This document shows, piece after piece, positions 24,320 through 31,275 of a stretch of DNA of 35,000 nt. The position numbers were made by a program, and so were the translations under genes. The notes under the pieces were generated by a model that was given only the letters and a program-made list of their open reading frames with translations, did no database searches and was not told the DNA's origin. This DNA is from an uncultured Verrucomicrobia subdivision 3 bacterium. Lineage in GTDB: Bacteria; Verrucomicrobiota; Verrucomicrobiia; Limisphaerales; UBA11358. The stretch lies in contig CAIXUZ010000046.1 in NCBI GenBank assembly GCA_903922735.1, positions 1 to 35,000 on the forward strand. The letters run 5' to 3'. The first letter of the stretch is position 1; every line of letters begins with the position of its first letter.

Positions 24320-24874
24320 TCAACTCCGCAGCGGCTGGCCCACGTTGATGCCGTGTTTCAAGCAGTACGCCCCATTGTCCACGTATTTCTGCGCCCACCA
24401 TTTCAGGCCGGCGCGCTCTTCCTGGGTGAGCTTTCGCACCACTTTCGCGGGCGCGCCCAGCACGAGCGAGCCGGGCGGAATCTTGGTTCCCTGCGTGACC
24501 AGCGCCTTCGCACCGATGATGGATTGTTTGCCGATGACCGCACCGTCCAATATCACCGCGCCCATTCCCACGAGACATTCGTCGCCCACCTGGCACGCGT
24601 GGATAATCGCTCCATGGCCGACCGTCACCCAGTTGCCGAGGAGGCACGGGAATTTGTCCGCGAGGTGCAGCACGGCGTTGTCCTGCACGTTGGAGTGGTG
24701 GCCGACAACGATGCGGTTGATGTCGCCGCGCAGCACCGCGCCATACCACACGCTCGCATGAGCGCCGAGCGTCACGTCGCCGAGGACCACGGCGGTGCTG
24801 GCGAGGTAAGCGCCCTTGCCGAGCTTCGGTTGTCGGCGGAGAAATTTGTCGAGTTGCGGGTCAAGTTCAGCCAT
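24320..24874 (-). CDS. Gamma-carbonic anhydrase family protein
   Basis: 184 aa left-handed beta-helix protein (YrdA/PaaY type). Hexapeptide-like repeats run from about residue 22 to 140 (YLASTAVVLGDVTLGAHASVWYGAVLRGD). The three zinc ligands are visible: H70 in SNVQDNAVLH, H87 in VTVGHG and H92 in AIIHAC. The order and spacing match gamma-CA homologs. Many such proteins lack proven carbonic anhydrase activity, so CO2 hydration is possible but not certain. It precedes hisC by 42 bases on the same strand. Confidence 0.9.
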   Translation of the reverse strand: MAELDPQLDKFLRRQPKLGKGAYLASTAVVLGDVTLGAHASVWYGAVLRGDINRIVVGHHSNVQDNAVLHLADKFPCLLGNWVTVGHGAIIHACQVGDECLVGMGAVILDGAVIGKQSIIGAKALVTQGTKIPPGSLVLGAPAKVVRKLTQEERAGLKWWAQKYVDNGAYCLKHGINVGQPLRS

Positions 24875-24923
24875 GCGGGAAATTTACGGCGGAATGTCTG
24901 GTGGCACAATTTTAAAGCAGAAG

Positions 24924-24986
24924 CCGCGCGAAAGACGCCAAGCCGGTGAAGGAAATGAAGGCATTCCCCTTCGCGACCTTCGCGCG
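24924..24986. repeat. Inverted repeat with 9-nt periodicity, copy 1
   Basis: Left arm CGCGCGAAAGACGCCAAGC (24925-24943) pairs with CCTTCGCGACCTTCGCGCG (24968-24986), 15 of 19 positions. The left side reads as 9-base units (GCGCGAAAG, ACGCCAAGC, CGGTGAAGG, AAATGAAGG). It lies between the divergent gamma-CA and cupin genes and is related to the larger copy at 25737-25862. Confidence 0.6.
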
Positions 24987-25003
24987 ACACACCGCCCAAA
25001 ACC

Positions 25004-25017
25004 TTGACCTGCATCAA
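25004..25017 (+). promoter_or_regulatory. FNR/DNR-type box upstream of the cupin-DUF2249 operon
   Basis: TTGACCTGCATCAA, one base from the FNR consensus TTGAT-N4-ATCAA. It ends 27 bases before the cupin ATG. The identical 14-mer, in gene orientation, lies before the YgbA-like gene. Confidence 0.8.
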
Positions 25018-25044
25018 GGCCGGACAAAACCGGTGGGCTAGACT

Positions 25045-25431
25045 ATGGACATGGCTGAACAACCTTTGATTGACGCCGGCGCGCAAAAAATCCTGTCGCT
25101 GCCGGAGGAAACCCATTTCGCGCCGAACGGCATCGTGAGCCGCACGCTGCTGCGCACGGCCAATTCCCGCGTGGTACTGTTCGGGTTCGCCGAAGGACAG
25201 GAACTGACCGAGCATACGTCCACCCAGCACGCGGTCGTCCAGATTTTGTCGGGCGAATGTGATTTCTCGCTCGCGGGCGAGGCGCACAAACTGAAAGCCG
25301 GCGACATGCTCTATATGCCGCCGAACCTGCCGCACGCGGCGAAGGCGACGACAAAATTTTCCATGCTGCTCACGTTGAGCAAACCGGAATTGCCGGCGGC
25401 CAATTCAACCTTTAACCTCAAAAAAACATGA
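25045..25431 (+). CDS. Small cupin-domain protein
   Basis: 128 aa. A single cupin barrel: FGFAEGQELTEHTSTQHAVVQILSGECDFSLAGEAHKLKAGDMLYMPPNLPHAAKA, with the G-x5-H-x3,4-H and G-x5-PxxxPH parts of the cupin motifs (H at the TEHTSTQH and LPHA positions could bind metal). The reaction or ligand is unknown. Similar small cupins are found beside DUF2249 and nitrogen-oxide genes. An FNR/DNR box lies just upstream, and the stop overlaps the DUF2249 start (ATGA), so both are co-translated. A second ATG at 25051 is possible. Confidence 0.85.
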   Translation: MDMAEQPLIDAGAQKILSLPEETHFAPNGIVSRTLLRTANSRVVLFGFAEGQELTEHTSTQHAVVQILSGECDFSLAGEAHKLKAGDMLYMPPNLPHAAKATTKFSMLLTLSKPELPAANSTFNLKKT

Positions 25432-25727
25432 CCCCTGAAAATATTATCGGCGCGGACCAAGTGATGGATGTGCGCGAGCTGGACTGCGCCATCAAACATC
25501 CGTTGATCGTCAAAACCTGGATGGAATTGCCCGTCGGCGACCATTTCATCCTCGTCAACGGCCACAACCCGCTGGGCATCAAAAACCAGTTCGAGGCGCA
25601 ATGGCCGGGCACGCTGGGCTGGGAATATCTTGCGCAAGGCCCGGAGGAATTCCGCATCAAGCTCACCAAGCTCCAACCGCTTGGCGCGCCCGCCGTGCCG
25701 GTGGCGACGCGCTGCCGCGAGCATTGA
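25428..25727 (+). CDS. DUF2249 domain protein (long form)
   Basis: 99 aa. MDVRELDCAIKHPLIVKTWMELPVGDHFILVNGHNPLGIKNQFEAQWPGTLGWEYLAQGPEEFRIKLTKL matches the DUF2249 pattern: DVR-x4-[RK]HPLI, LVN-x-H-[ND]P at the centre, and the WEY...GP...RI strand. The function is unknown; the domain is common in gene sets for nitric oxide and denitrification. Translationally coupled to the cupin gene. It is followed by a long inverted repeat that probably closes the unit. Confidence 0.85.
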   Translation: MTPENIIGADQVMDVRELDCAIKHPLIVKTWMELPVGDHFILVNGHNPLGIKNQFEAQWPGTLGWEYLAQGPEEFRIKLTKLQPLGAPAVPVATRCREH

Positions 25728-25736
25728 AACGAAATG

Positions 25737-25862
25737 GTCGCGCGAAGCCCGCGAAGATAGCGAAGGAAAAGGGCCGGATATTTTCACGTTGCTGCAACGC
25801 GACAGCCTTGGATTAAGGCTGCGTCTATTTTCCCTTCGCCATCTTCGCACACTTCGCGCGAC
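25737..25862. repeat. Long inverted repeat with 9-nt periodicity, copy 2
   Basis: Left arm 25737-25770 (GTCGCGCGAAG-CCCGCGAAG-ATAGCGAAG...) and right arm 25828-25862 are inverted copies, about 30 of 34 positions with one gap. Each arm has three 9-base units with a GCGAAG core. The centre has two more hairpins: CGTTG-CTG-CAACG (about 25787-25799) and CAGCCTT-GGATT-AAGGCTG (about 25803-25821). It lies exactly between the converging DUF2249 and YgbA-like genes, and may act as a two-way terminator. Confidence 0.8.
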
Positions 25863-25869
25863 GCCAATT

Positions 25870-26253
25870 TCACCTCGCCGGCGCTTTCCGCAAGCCGTCC
25901 ATCCAATGGCGCAGGCTCATCAGCGGATGCTCCCACAGCATGCGCGGCCCGGCGTTGATCATGATGGTCCGCACCTGTTCGCGGCGCTCGCGCTGATAGC
26001 AATGCACGGGACACTTCGCGCACGTCGGCTTTTCCAGACCGAAATGGCAGCGTTCCAGCCGGCCGATCGCGTAGTTCAAAAATTGTTCGCACTCCGCGCA
26101 CACCCCGCCAACGGTGTGATGCCGGTCGCGGCAATAGATGCGGACCATCACCGTCATTGTCTGCCATTCGCGCGCCAGCCGGGTGGCGGCGAGGTCGTTC
26201 TTGGCTTTGGCCGCGGGACGGGTCACGCCGGTCAGGGTCGCAGGTTCAGTCAT
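25870..26253 (-). CDS. YgbA-like (nitrous-oxide/NO-stimulated) Cys-rich protein
   Basis: 127 aa. VMVRIYCRDRHHTVGGVCAECEQFLNYAIGRLERCHFGLEKPTCAKCPVHCYQRERREQVR matches the YgbA_NO family, with seven cysteines (41, 52, 55, 69, 78, 81, 85) that could hold zinc or an Fe-S cluster. MINAGPRMLWEHPLMSLRHWMDGLRK is the conserved C-terminus. E. coli ygbA is induced by nitric oxide through NsrR; the exact function is unknown. An FNR/DNR box lies upstream in the divergent region. I use ATG 26253; the frame also opens at a GTG at 26262. Confidence 0.88.
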   Translation of the reverse strand: MTEPATLTGVTRPAAKAKNDLAATRLAREWQTMTVMVRIYCRDRHHTVGGVCAECEQFLNYAIGRLERCHFGLEKPTCAKCPVHCYQRERREQVRTIMINAGPRMLWEHPLMSLRHWMDGLRKAPAR

Positions 26254-26296
26254 CGTTTTCACGAACGCAGTTTCTCATGAGTCAGGCGTCGTTGTC

Positions 26297-26310
26297 TTGA
26301 TGCAGGTCAA
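26297..26310 (-). promoter_or_regulatory. FNR/DNR-type box for the YgbA-like gene
   Basis: Reading on the minus strand: TTGACCTGCATCAA, identical to the box before the cupin gene. Centre is 50 bases upstream of the ATG at 26253. Confidence 0.78.
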
Positions 26311-26351
26311 ACCTGTTCCTGATTGTCCCGGCCCGGGAATCTGCGGATGGC

Positions 26352-26365
26352 TTGACGCAGGTCAA
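26352..26365 (+). promoter_or_regulatory. FNR/DNR-type box for the DGC-DUF2249-regulator operon
   Basis: TTGACGCAGGTCAA, a perfect 5+5 dyad, 55 bases from the neighbouring divergent box. Its centre lies 41.5 bases before the GTG at 26400, the distance at which FNR-type activators usually sit from the transcription start. Confidence 0.78.
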
Positions 26366-26399
26366 ACCATTCCCACCGAAAGTGAGCCAGATTAGCCGT

Positions 26400-26795
26400 G
26401 TGACAACGCACGAAAATCCCGACGCGTCCGCCAAACCGAAAACCATTGTCTATGCCTGCTCCGGCTGCTCGGACGCGGGCGAACTGGCCGACCGCATCGC
26501 CCGCCGGCTCACGCGTGAAGGCGTGGCGGAGATGTCGTGTCTCGCTGGCATCGGCGGGCGCGTGCAGCCGCTCGTCAGTAAAGCGGCGGCGGCGGCGCGC
26601 ATTCTGGCGATTGATGGTTGCCCGCTGAACTGCGCGCGCCACACGCTGGTGCTGGCCGGCTTCAAGGATTTTGAACACCTCGAACTGCACCAACTGGGCA
26701 TGAAGAAAAATGCCTGTCCGGTCATCGAGGAACGCATCGCCGCCGGCGTGGAAGCCGCAAAGAAAATTTTGGCACCTGGCCCAGAAATGGCGTAA
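26400..26795 (+). CDS. Putative zinc-binding protein, DGC domain
   Basis: 131 aa. Cys-rich DGC-domain protein: VYACSGCSDAGELADRIARRLTREG, MSCLAGIGGRV, the name-giving DGCPLNCARHTL, and KNACPVIEE near the end. Cys pairs suggest a bound zinc or Fe-S cluster. Function unknown; members are often found with nitrogen-oxide or anaerobic respiration genes. The start is set at GTG 26400; the frame is open upstream, but the only earlier start-like codon (TTG 26352) lies inside the FNR/DNR box. The second gene of the unit follows after 13 bases. Confidence 0.82.
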   Translation: MTTHENPDASAKPKTIVYACSGCSDAGELADRIARRLTREGVAEMSCLAGIGGRVQPLVSKAAAAARILAIDGCPLNCARHTLVLAGFKDFEHLELHQLGMKKNACPVIEERIAAGVEAAKKILAPGPEMA

Positions 26796-26808
26796 ATCCT
26801 ATCTGATC

Positions 26809-27054
26809 ATGATGCCTTTGCTAAACCAGTTCAAACGCTTTGACGTTCGCGCCCTGCTGGCGCGCGGCATCGAGCCGTTCCCGGAAATCCACCAGCGCGT
26901 GCAGGCGCTCCAGCCGGACGAGGGCTTGATTGTCGTCGCGCCGTTCCTGCCGTCGCCGCTCGTGGAAAAATTGGGTGGCGAGGGGTTTGCCAGCAAAGTG
27001 GAACGCGGCAGCGGCAGCGACTGGATCATTTACTTTTGGCGCGAAGTGGAGTGA
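26809..27054 (+). CDS. DUF2249 domain protein (short form)
   Basis: 81 aa from ATG 26809 (a second ATG follows at 26812). FDVRALLARGIEPFPEIHQRVQALQPDEGLIVVAPFLPSPLVEKLGGEGFASKVERGSGSDWIIYFWRE fits the short DUF2249 type: DVR, then PF-PEI, L-P-EGL-VVAPF-P-PL and W-I-FWR. Second DUF2249 protein in this cluster, distinct from the one at 25428. Function unknown. Lies between the DGC gene and the regulator, 9 bases before the latter, so all three form one operon. Confidence 0.82.
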   Translation: MMPLLNQFKRFDVRALLARGIEPFPEIHQRVQALQPDEGLIVVAPFLPSPLVEKLGGEGFASKVERGSGSDWIIYFWREVE

Positions 27055-27063
27055 TATTCCTCC

Positions 27064-27783
27064 ATGAGCAACCCGCTCGCCGATCTTAAACGCACCGTGC
27101 TCGTCAACACGCTGCGCAGTTGCCAGCTCTTTACGGGCCTGCCCGTGGAAGATTTGGGGAAGATTGCCGATGTCACCGTGGTGAAAACCCTGGCGAAGGG
27201 TGACTATCTCTTTCACGAGGGCGACCCGGCGCACGGTTTTTATATCGTGCAGCGCGGCGCGGTGAACATCCATCGCGTGACGGCCACCGGCAAGGAACAG
27301 GTCATCCACGTCTTCCGCACCGGCGATTCGTTCGCCGAGATCGCCGTGGTTTCGCCGACCGGTTATCCCGCCGATGCGCGCGCATTGGAAACGACTCAAG
27401 TCTTGCTCGTGCAGAAGGACGGCATCTTTGAACTCCTCAAGCGCCAGCCGGAACTCGCCTTGCGCATGCTCGGCTCAATGAGCAGCCACCTGCGCGTGCT
27501 CGTCGGCCAGATCGAAGACCTCACCGTGAAGGACGTGGAAACGCGCCTGGCCAACTGGCTGGTGAAACGCTGTCCCAATCCGCAAAGCGAAGCGCCGGTG
27601 AAAATCGAGCTGACCGTGACCAAGCGCGTGCTGGCCGCCGAACTCGGCACCGTGAGCGAAACGTTCTCGCGCACGCTCGCCAAGTTCCGCGAACAAAAAC
27701 TGCTCATCGTCAAAGGCAAGATGGTCACGGTGCTTTCCCCGGCGAAGTTGACCGCCGTGCTCCGCCGCAACCTCGGCGAGTAG
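27064..27783 (+). CDS. Crp/Fnr-family regulator, Dnr-like
   Basis: 239 aa. N-terminal cyclic-nucleotide-binding-like beta-roll (FLFHEGDPAHGFYIVQRGAVNIHRVTATGKEQVIHVFRTGDSFAEIAVV, about 50-96), long dimerisation helix (LALRMLGSMSSHLRVLVGQIEDLTVKDVETRLANWL), and a winged HTH with recognition helix TVSETFSRTLAKF (196-208). E199, S202 and R203 form the E-x2-SR code that reads TTGA half-sites, matching the boxes nearby. It has only Cys20 and Cys170, so no FNR-type 4Fe-4S site; this fits Dnr/NnrR-type NO sensors, which may use haem. Probably controls this cluster and norB, and its own operon. Confidence 0.9.
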   Translation: MSNPLADLKRTVLVNTLRSCQLFTGLPVEDLGKIADVTVVKTLAKGDYLFHEGDPAHGFYIVQRGAVNIHRVTATGKEQVIHVFRTGDSFAEIAVVSPTGYPADARALETTQVLLVQKDGIFELLKRQPELALRMLGSMSSHLRVLVGQIEDLTVKDVETRLANWLVKRCPNPQSEAPVKIELTVTKRVLAAELGTVSETFSRTLAKFREQKLLIVKGKMVTVLSPAKLTAVLRRNLGE

Positions 27784-27788
27784 GAATT

Positions 27789-27829
27789 TAAAAAACAAAA
27801 TCCCGTCCGCACTTTCGCACGGACGGGAT
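27789..27829 (-). terminator. Intrinsic terminator of norB
   Basis: Perfect 10-bp stem ATCCCGTCCG (27800-27809) / CGGACGGGAT (27820-27829). On the minus strand it is followed by TTTTGTTTTTT (27799-27789), so it terminates norB; on the plus strand no T-run follows, though the stem could still shield the regulator mRNA. Confidence 0.88.
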
Positions 27830-27851
27830 CCTACCCGCGCTTAACCTGAAT

Positions 27852-30167
27852 TTATTTACCGAACGCCGGGACGGCGTCCGCTTCCGGCTGCGGCTCAACG
27901 TGCTTGCCTTCCAGCGACCAGCCGGTTTTCAGGCCGATGACAAACCAGCCGATGCCCACCGCGCCGAACGCGAACACGGTGTCGCCGATGACGCGCAGCC
28001 AGCGGAGTTTTTGCATGAAGGGCTGTTGCAGGAAATCCGCCGAGCGCGCATACCACATGCCGTGTTCGATGCTCGCCTGGGTTTGCAACAGGCCGACGGG
28101 CAGCAAGCTCAGGAAAATCATCAGCACGAGGCCGAGGTTCAGCGCCCAGAAACTGAAGCTGAGCATGCCGGTCTTCCATGCGTCCTGCCGCGTCATGCAG
28201 CGGAGGCTGAAGAGCATCAGGCCGATGCCCAGCATGCCATAGACGCCGAACAGCGCGGCGTGGCCGTGGACGGGCGTGGTGTTCAGGCCCTGCATGTAGT
28301 AGAGCGCGATGGGCGGGTTGATGAGGAAGCCGAACAGCCCCGCGCCGACGAGGTTCCAGAACGCCACGGCCACAAAGAAGTAGATGGGCCATTTGTAGGC
28401 GGAGACCCAGGTCTTGGTGCGGCCCAATTGCCAGTTTTCGTAACCTTCAAACCCGACGAGCACGAGCGGAACGATTTCCAGCGCGCTGAAGATCGCGCCC
28501 ACGGCGAGCACCCCCGTCGGCGTGCCGCTGAAATAGAGGTGATGCATCGTGCCGAGAATGCCGCCGCCGAGATAAATCGCGGTGGAGAAGATGACGGCCG
28601 CCGTGGCCGTGGCCGTGCGGAGCAGGCCCATGCGCGTGAATAGGAATGCGATGACGACCGTGGCGAACACTTCGAAGAAGCCTTCCACCCACAGGTGAAT
28701 CACCCACCAGCGCCAGTATTCGGCCATCGCCAAGTGCGTCTGGCGTCCCCACATCAAACCCGCGCCGTAGAACAGGCCGATGGCGGCGGAGGCGATGATG
28801 AACAGCGCCAGGAGATGGCGGTTCGGGCCGGGATTCTTGAACGCGGGCCACAGCGCGCGCGCCATGAGAAACAGCCACACGAACAGGCCGACGAACAGGA
28901 AGATCTGCCAGAAGCGGCCGAGGTCCACGTATTCGTAGCCCTGGTGGCCGAACCAGAAATTGCTGACGTACCCGAGCTTCTGTTGCACGCCCATCCATTC
29001 GCCGATGAGTGAGCCGACGACGATGATGAGCAAACAGGTGAAAAGGAAATTCACACCGAAGCGCTGGCCGGCCGGCTCCTTGCCGGAAACAGCGGGCGCG
29101 ACAAACAGGCCCGTGGCGAGCCACGCCGTGGCGATCCAGAAGATGCCGAGTTGCGTGTGCCAGGTGCGCGCGACGGAATACGGGAGCCACTTCGCGAGCG
29201 GAATGCCGAAGAAGCCGTCGCCTTCCACGCCGTAGTGCGCGGTGACGGCGCCCAGGCCGACCTGCACCGCGATGAGCGCGACCACGATCCAGAAATACTT
29301 CAGCGTGGCGTGCATCGAGGGCGTCATCACGATGCCGAGCAGCGGATCGCGCTGCGGCACGACGTCTTCCTCCTCATCTTCGGTGAGATGCTTTAGCCGG
29401 GCGTTATACCAGACCATCGCGCCGATGCCGGCGAGCAGGGCGATGACGCTGAGGACGGACCAAAGAATGATCGCGCTCGTGGGGTTGTTATCAATGAGGG
29501 CTTCGTGGGGCCAGTTCTGCGAATAGGTGACGGCGCTGCCGGGGCGTTCCGTGCCGCAGGCCCAGGCCGTCCAGAAGAAGAAGGTGTTCATCAGGCGCTG
29601 GCGTTCCGGTGTCTTGATGGAATCGGCGGGAATCGCGTAATTATTGCGCAATGTTTTCAGCGCGGGATCGTTGCCGAACAATGCGGCGTAATGCGCGCCC
29701 ACGGCTTGAATCGCTTCCGCGCGCGTCGCGGAGACGACCAGGTCGCCGGTCTGCGCATTGTAGGTGTTGGCGCGGATTTCTTTTTTCAAGCGCTCGCGCA
29801 AGCCGGCCTGTTTTTCGGCGTCGAGCTGGTCATAGGGCTTGCCGCCGTTGGCGGCGGCCCACTGGTCGAGGATCCGGACGCATTCACGATGCAGCCAGTC
29901 CGCCGACCAGTCGGGCGCGACATACGCGCCGTGGCCCCAGATGGTGCCGACTTCCTCGCCGCCGATGGATTGCCAGACGTTCTGGCCGTCCTTGATATCC
30001 TGCCCGGTGAAGAGCACGGCGCCATCCGCCGTGACGACGCGTTGCGGAATCGGCGGAGCGAGATGGTAAATTTCGCGGCCGTAGTAGCCGAGCGCAAGGA
30101 AGGACAAGGTGATGACGGCCGCCAGGGCGAGCCAGAGTTTTTTATAGGAACGGGGTTGGTCTTTCAT
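27852..30167 (-). CDS. norB: Quinol-dependent nitric oxide reductase (qNor)
   Basis: 771 aa, the size of single-subunit qNor, which has the NorC-like part fused to NorB. It reduces two NO to N2O using quinol in the inner membrane. The N-terminal extension (GQDIKDGQNVWQSIGGEEVGTIWGHGAYVAPDWSADWLHRE) forms the periplasmic domain without haem c. In the core: ARTWHTQLGIFWIATAWLATG (haem His), WVIHLWVEGFFEVFATVV (FeB His and Glu), LGTMHHLYFSGTP (His pair), and HGHAALFGVYGMLGIGL (haem His). The ATG at 30167 (MKDQPRSYKKLW) was chosen over a TTG at 30206. An FNR/DNR box lies upstream and a strong terminator downstream. Confidence 0.95.
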   Translation of the reverse strand: MKDQPRSYKKLWLALAAVITLSFLALGYYGREIYHLAPPIPQRVVTADGAVLFTGQDIKDGQNVWQSIGGEEVGTIWGHGAYVAPDWSADWLHRECVRILDQWAAANGGKPYDQLDAEKQAGLRERLKKEIRANTYNAQTGDLVVSATRAEAIQAVGAHYAALFGNDPALKTLRNNYAIPADSIKTPERQRLMNTFFFWTAWACGTERPGSAVTYSQNWPHEALIDNNPTSAIILWSVLSVIALLAGIGAMVWYNARLKHLTEDEEEDVVPQRDPLLGIVMTPSMHATLKYFWIVVALIAVQVGLGAVTAHYGVEGDGFFGIPLAKWLPYSVARTWHTQLGIFWIATAWLATGLFVAPAVSGKEPAGQRFGVNFLFTCLLIIVVGSLIGEWMGVQQKLGYVSNFWFGHQGYEYVDLGRFWQIFLFVGLFVWLFLMARALWPAFKNPGPNRHLLALFIIASAAIGLFYGAGLMWGRQTHLAMAEYWRWWVIHLWVEGFFEVFATVVIAFLFTRMGLLRTATATAAVIFSTAIYLGGGILGTMHHLYFSGTPTGVLAVGAIFSALEIVPLVLVGFEGYENWQLGRTKTWVSAYKWPIYFFVAVAFWNLVGAGLFGFLINPPIALYYMQGLNTTPVHGHAALFGVYGMLGIGLMLFSLRCMTRQDAWKTGMLSFSFWALNLGLVLMIFLSLLPVGLLQTQASIEHGMWYARSADFLQQPFMQKLRWLRVIGDTVFAFGAVGIGWFVIGLKTGWSLEGKHVEPQPEADAVPAFGK

Positions 30168-30233
30168 GGGGCTTGGGTCAGGATGGGTTGCATTTAACAC
30201 AACCAAAGTTTAGCGGCTCGCGCCGGAAATGAT

Positions 30234-30247
30234 TTGATGCACGTCAA
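30234..30247 (-). promoter_or_regulatory. FNR/DNR-type box upstream of norB
   Basis: On the minus strand TTGACGTGCATCAA; 5+5 dyad TTGAY-N4-RTCAA. Its centre is about 73 bases from the norB ATG, so with the usual -41.5 spacing transcription would start near 30199, leaving a leader of about 32 bases. Confidence 0.78.
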
Positions 30248-30345
30248 GGTTTTGACTTTTGATCGAGGCCGGTTGTTTTCTTGAAATGGGCGGTGCATTT
30301 TGAAATTGGTCGGGCCCGATGCCTTCTGCTAGAGTCAACCCGCCC

Positions 30346-31275
30346 ATGACGAAAACAGCGTCAACCCGTCCCGTGCCGCCGCGCCGCAAATTGCCGCGCT
30401 CGTTCAAGGATTTGACGCCGGCGAAGCATTTTAACCCGCGCACGTTTTTTCACGAGCTGATCCTGAAAGGCTGGTTCACGAAACGCACGGGGGCGCACCG
30501 GCCCGCGATTGCCCCCCGGCTCCGGTACGGGCAGGTGGCGGTGACGTGGATCGGCCACGCGTCATTCCTGATCCAGTTCAACGACCTGAACGTGCTGGTG
30601 GACCCCAACTTCGCCAACTGGCTGTTCCTGCTCAAGCGGCTCAAGCGCTCCGGCCTGCGCGTGGGTGATTTGCCGCCGATTGACCTGGTGCTGTTGTCGC
30701 ACGCGCACTATGACCATTTCCACAAGCCCACCCTGCGCAAACTCTCGCATCCCAAGATCGCCGTGATGCCGTGGGGCGTGGGCGACCTCGCCAAAAACCT
30801 CGGCTTCGAGCGCATCGTGGAACTGGATTGGTGGGAAAGTTTTTCGCAGCGCGACTGGAAGGTGACCTTCACGCCGAGCAAACACTGGGGCGCGCGGACG
30901 CTGCACGACCACCATCGCGGCTACGGCGGGTTTGTGCTGGAGCATCAGGGCCGGAAAATTTATCACGCCGGCGACAGCGCGTATTTCGAGGGTTTTGCCG
31001 AGATCGGCGAAAAACTCCGGCCGGAAATCGCGCTCCTGCCCATCGGCGCGTATCATCCGGAGACGTTTCGCAAAGTCCACATGGGGCCGGATGAGGCGGT
31101 GCAGGCGTTCAAGGATCTGCGGGCGAAAGTTTTTGTGCCGATGCACTACGGGACCTTCAAGCTGTCCTTTGAGGATATGGACGAACCGCCCCGCTGGCTC
31201 AAGGAAATTGCCGCGCAGCAAAAGCTGACGGCGCGGCTGAAAATCCTCGACGAAGGCGTGCCCAAGGTGTTTTGA
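30346..31275 (+). CDS. MBL-fold metal-dependent hydrolase (NAPE-PLD/RomA-like)
   Basis: 309 aa. Metallo-beta-lactamase fold with VTWIGHASFLIQFNDLNVLVDP (66-87), the zinc motif HAHYDH (119-124), SKHWGAR (the next His), IYHAGDSAY (Asp ligand region), LLPIGAY and VFVPMHYGTFKLS (last His). The overall layout matches NAPE-phospholipase D/RomA-like hydrolases, often cytoplasmic or membrane-associated; substrate unknown. The N-terminus is basic. ATG at 30346 (MTKTAST) was selected; an earlier in-frame codon at 30319 is a weaker start. Stop and next start overlap (TGATG), so it is coupled with the membrane protein gene. Confidence 0.9.
   Translation: MTKTASTRPVPPRRKLPRSFKDLTPAKHFNPRTFFHELILKGWFTKRTGAHRPAIAPRLRYGQVAVTWIGHASFLIQFNDLNVLVDPNFANWLFLLKRLKRSGLRVGDLPPIDLVLLSHAHYDHFHKPTLRKLSHPKIAVMPWGVGDLAKNLGFERIVELDWWESFSQRDWKVTFTPSKHWGARTLHDHHRGYGGFVLEHQGRKIYHAGDSAYFEGFAEIGEKLRPEIALLPIGAYHPETFRKVHMGPDEAVQAFKDLRAKVFVPMHYGTFKLSFEDMDEPPRWLKEIAAQQKLTARLKILDEGVPKVF

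Noticed and set aside
25737..25862. CRISPR array
   Set aside because: The repeats are 9-base units arranged as two inverted arms, not direct repeats of 23-40 bases with unique spacers; no cas gene is nearby.
26352..26399. TTG start at 26352 for the DGC protein
   Set aside because: This TTG is the first half-site of the FNR/DNR box, so it must lie upstream of the transcription start.
27900..28643. 247-codon plus-strand frame opposite norB
   Set aside because: Antisense to qNor with intact haem and FeB ligands; no protein-like pattern.
30249..30264. A fifth FNR box (TTTTGACTTTTGATCG) next to the norB box
   Set aside because: Only the TTGAC half fits; the second half lacks RTCAA.
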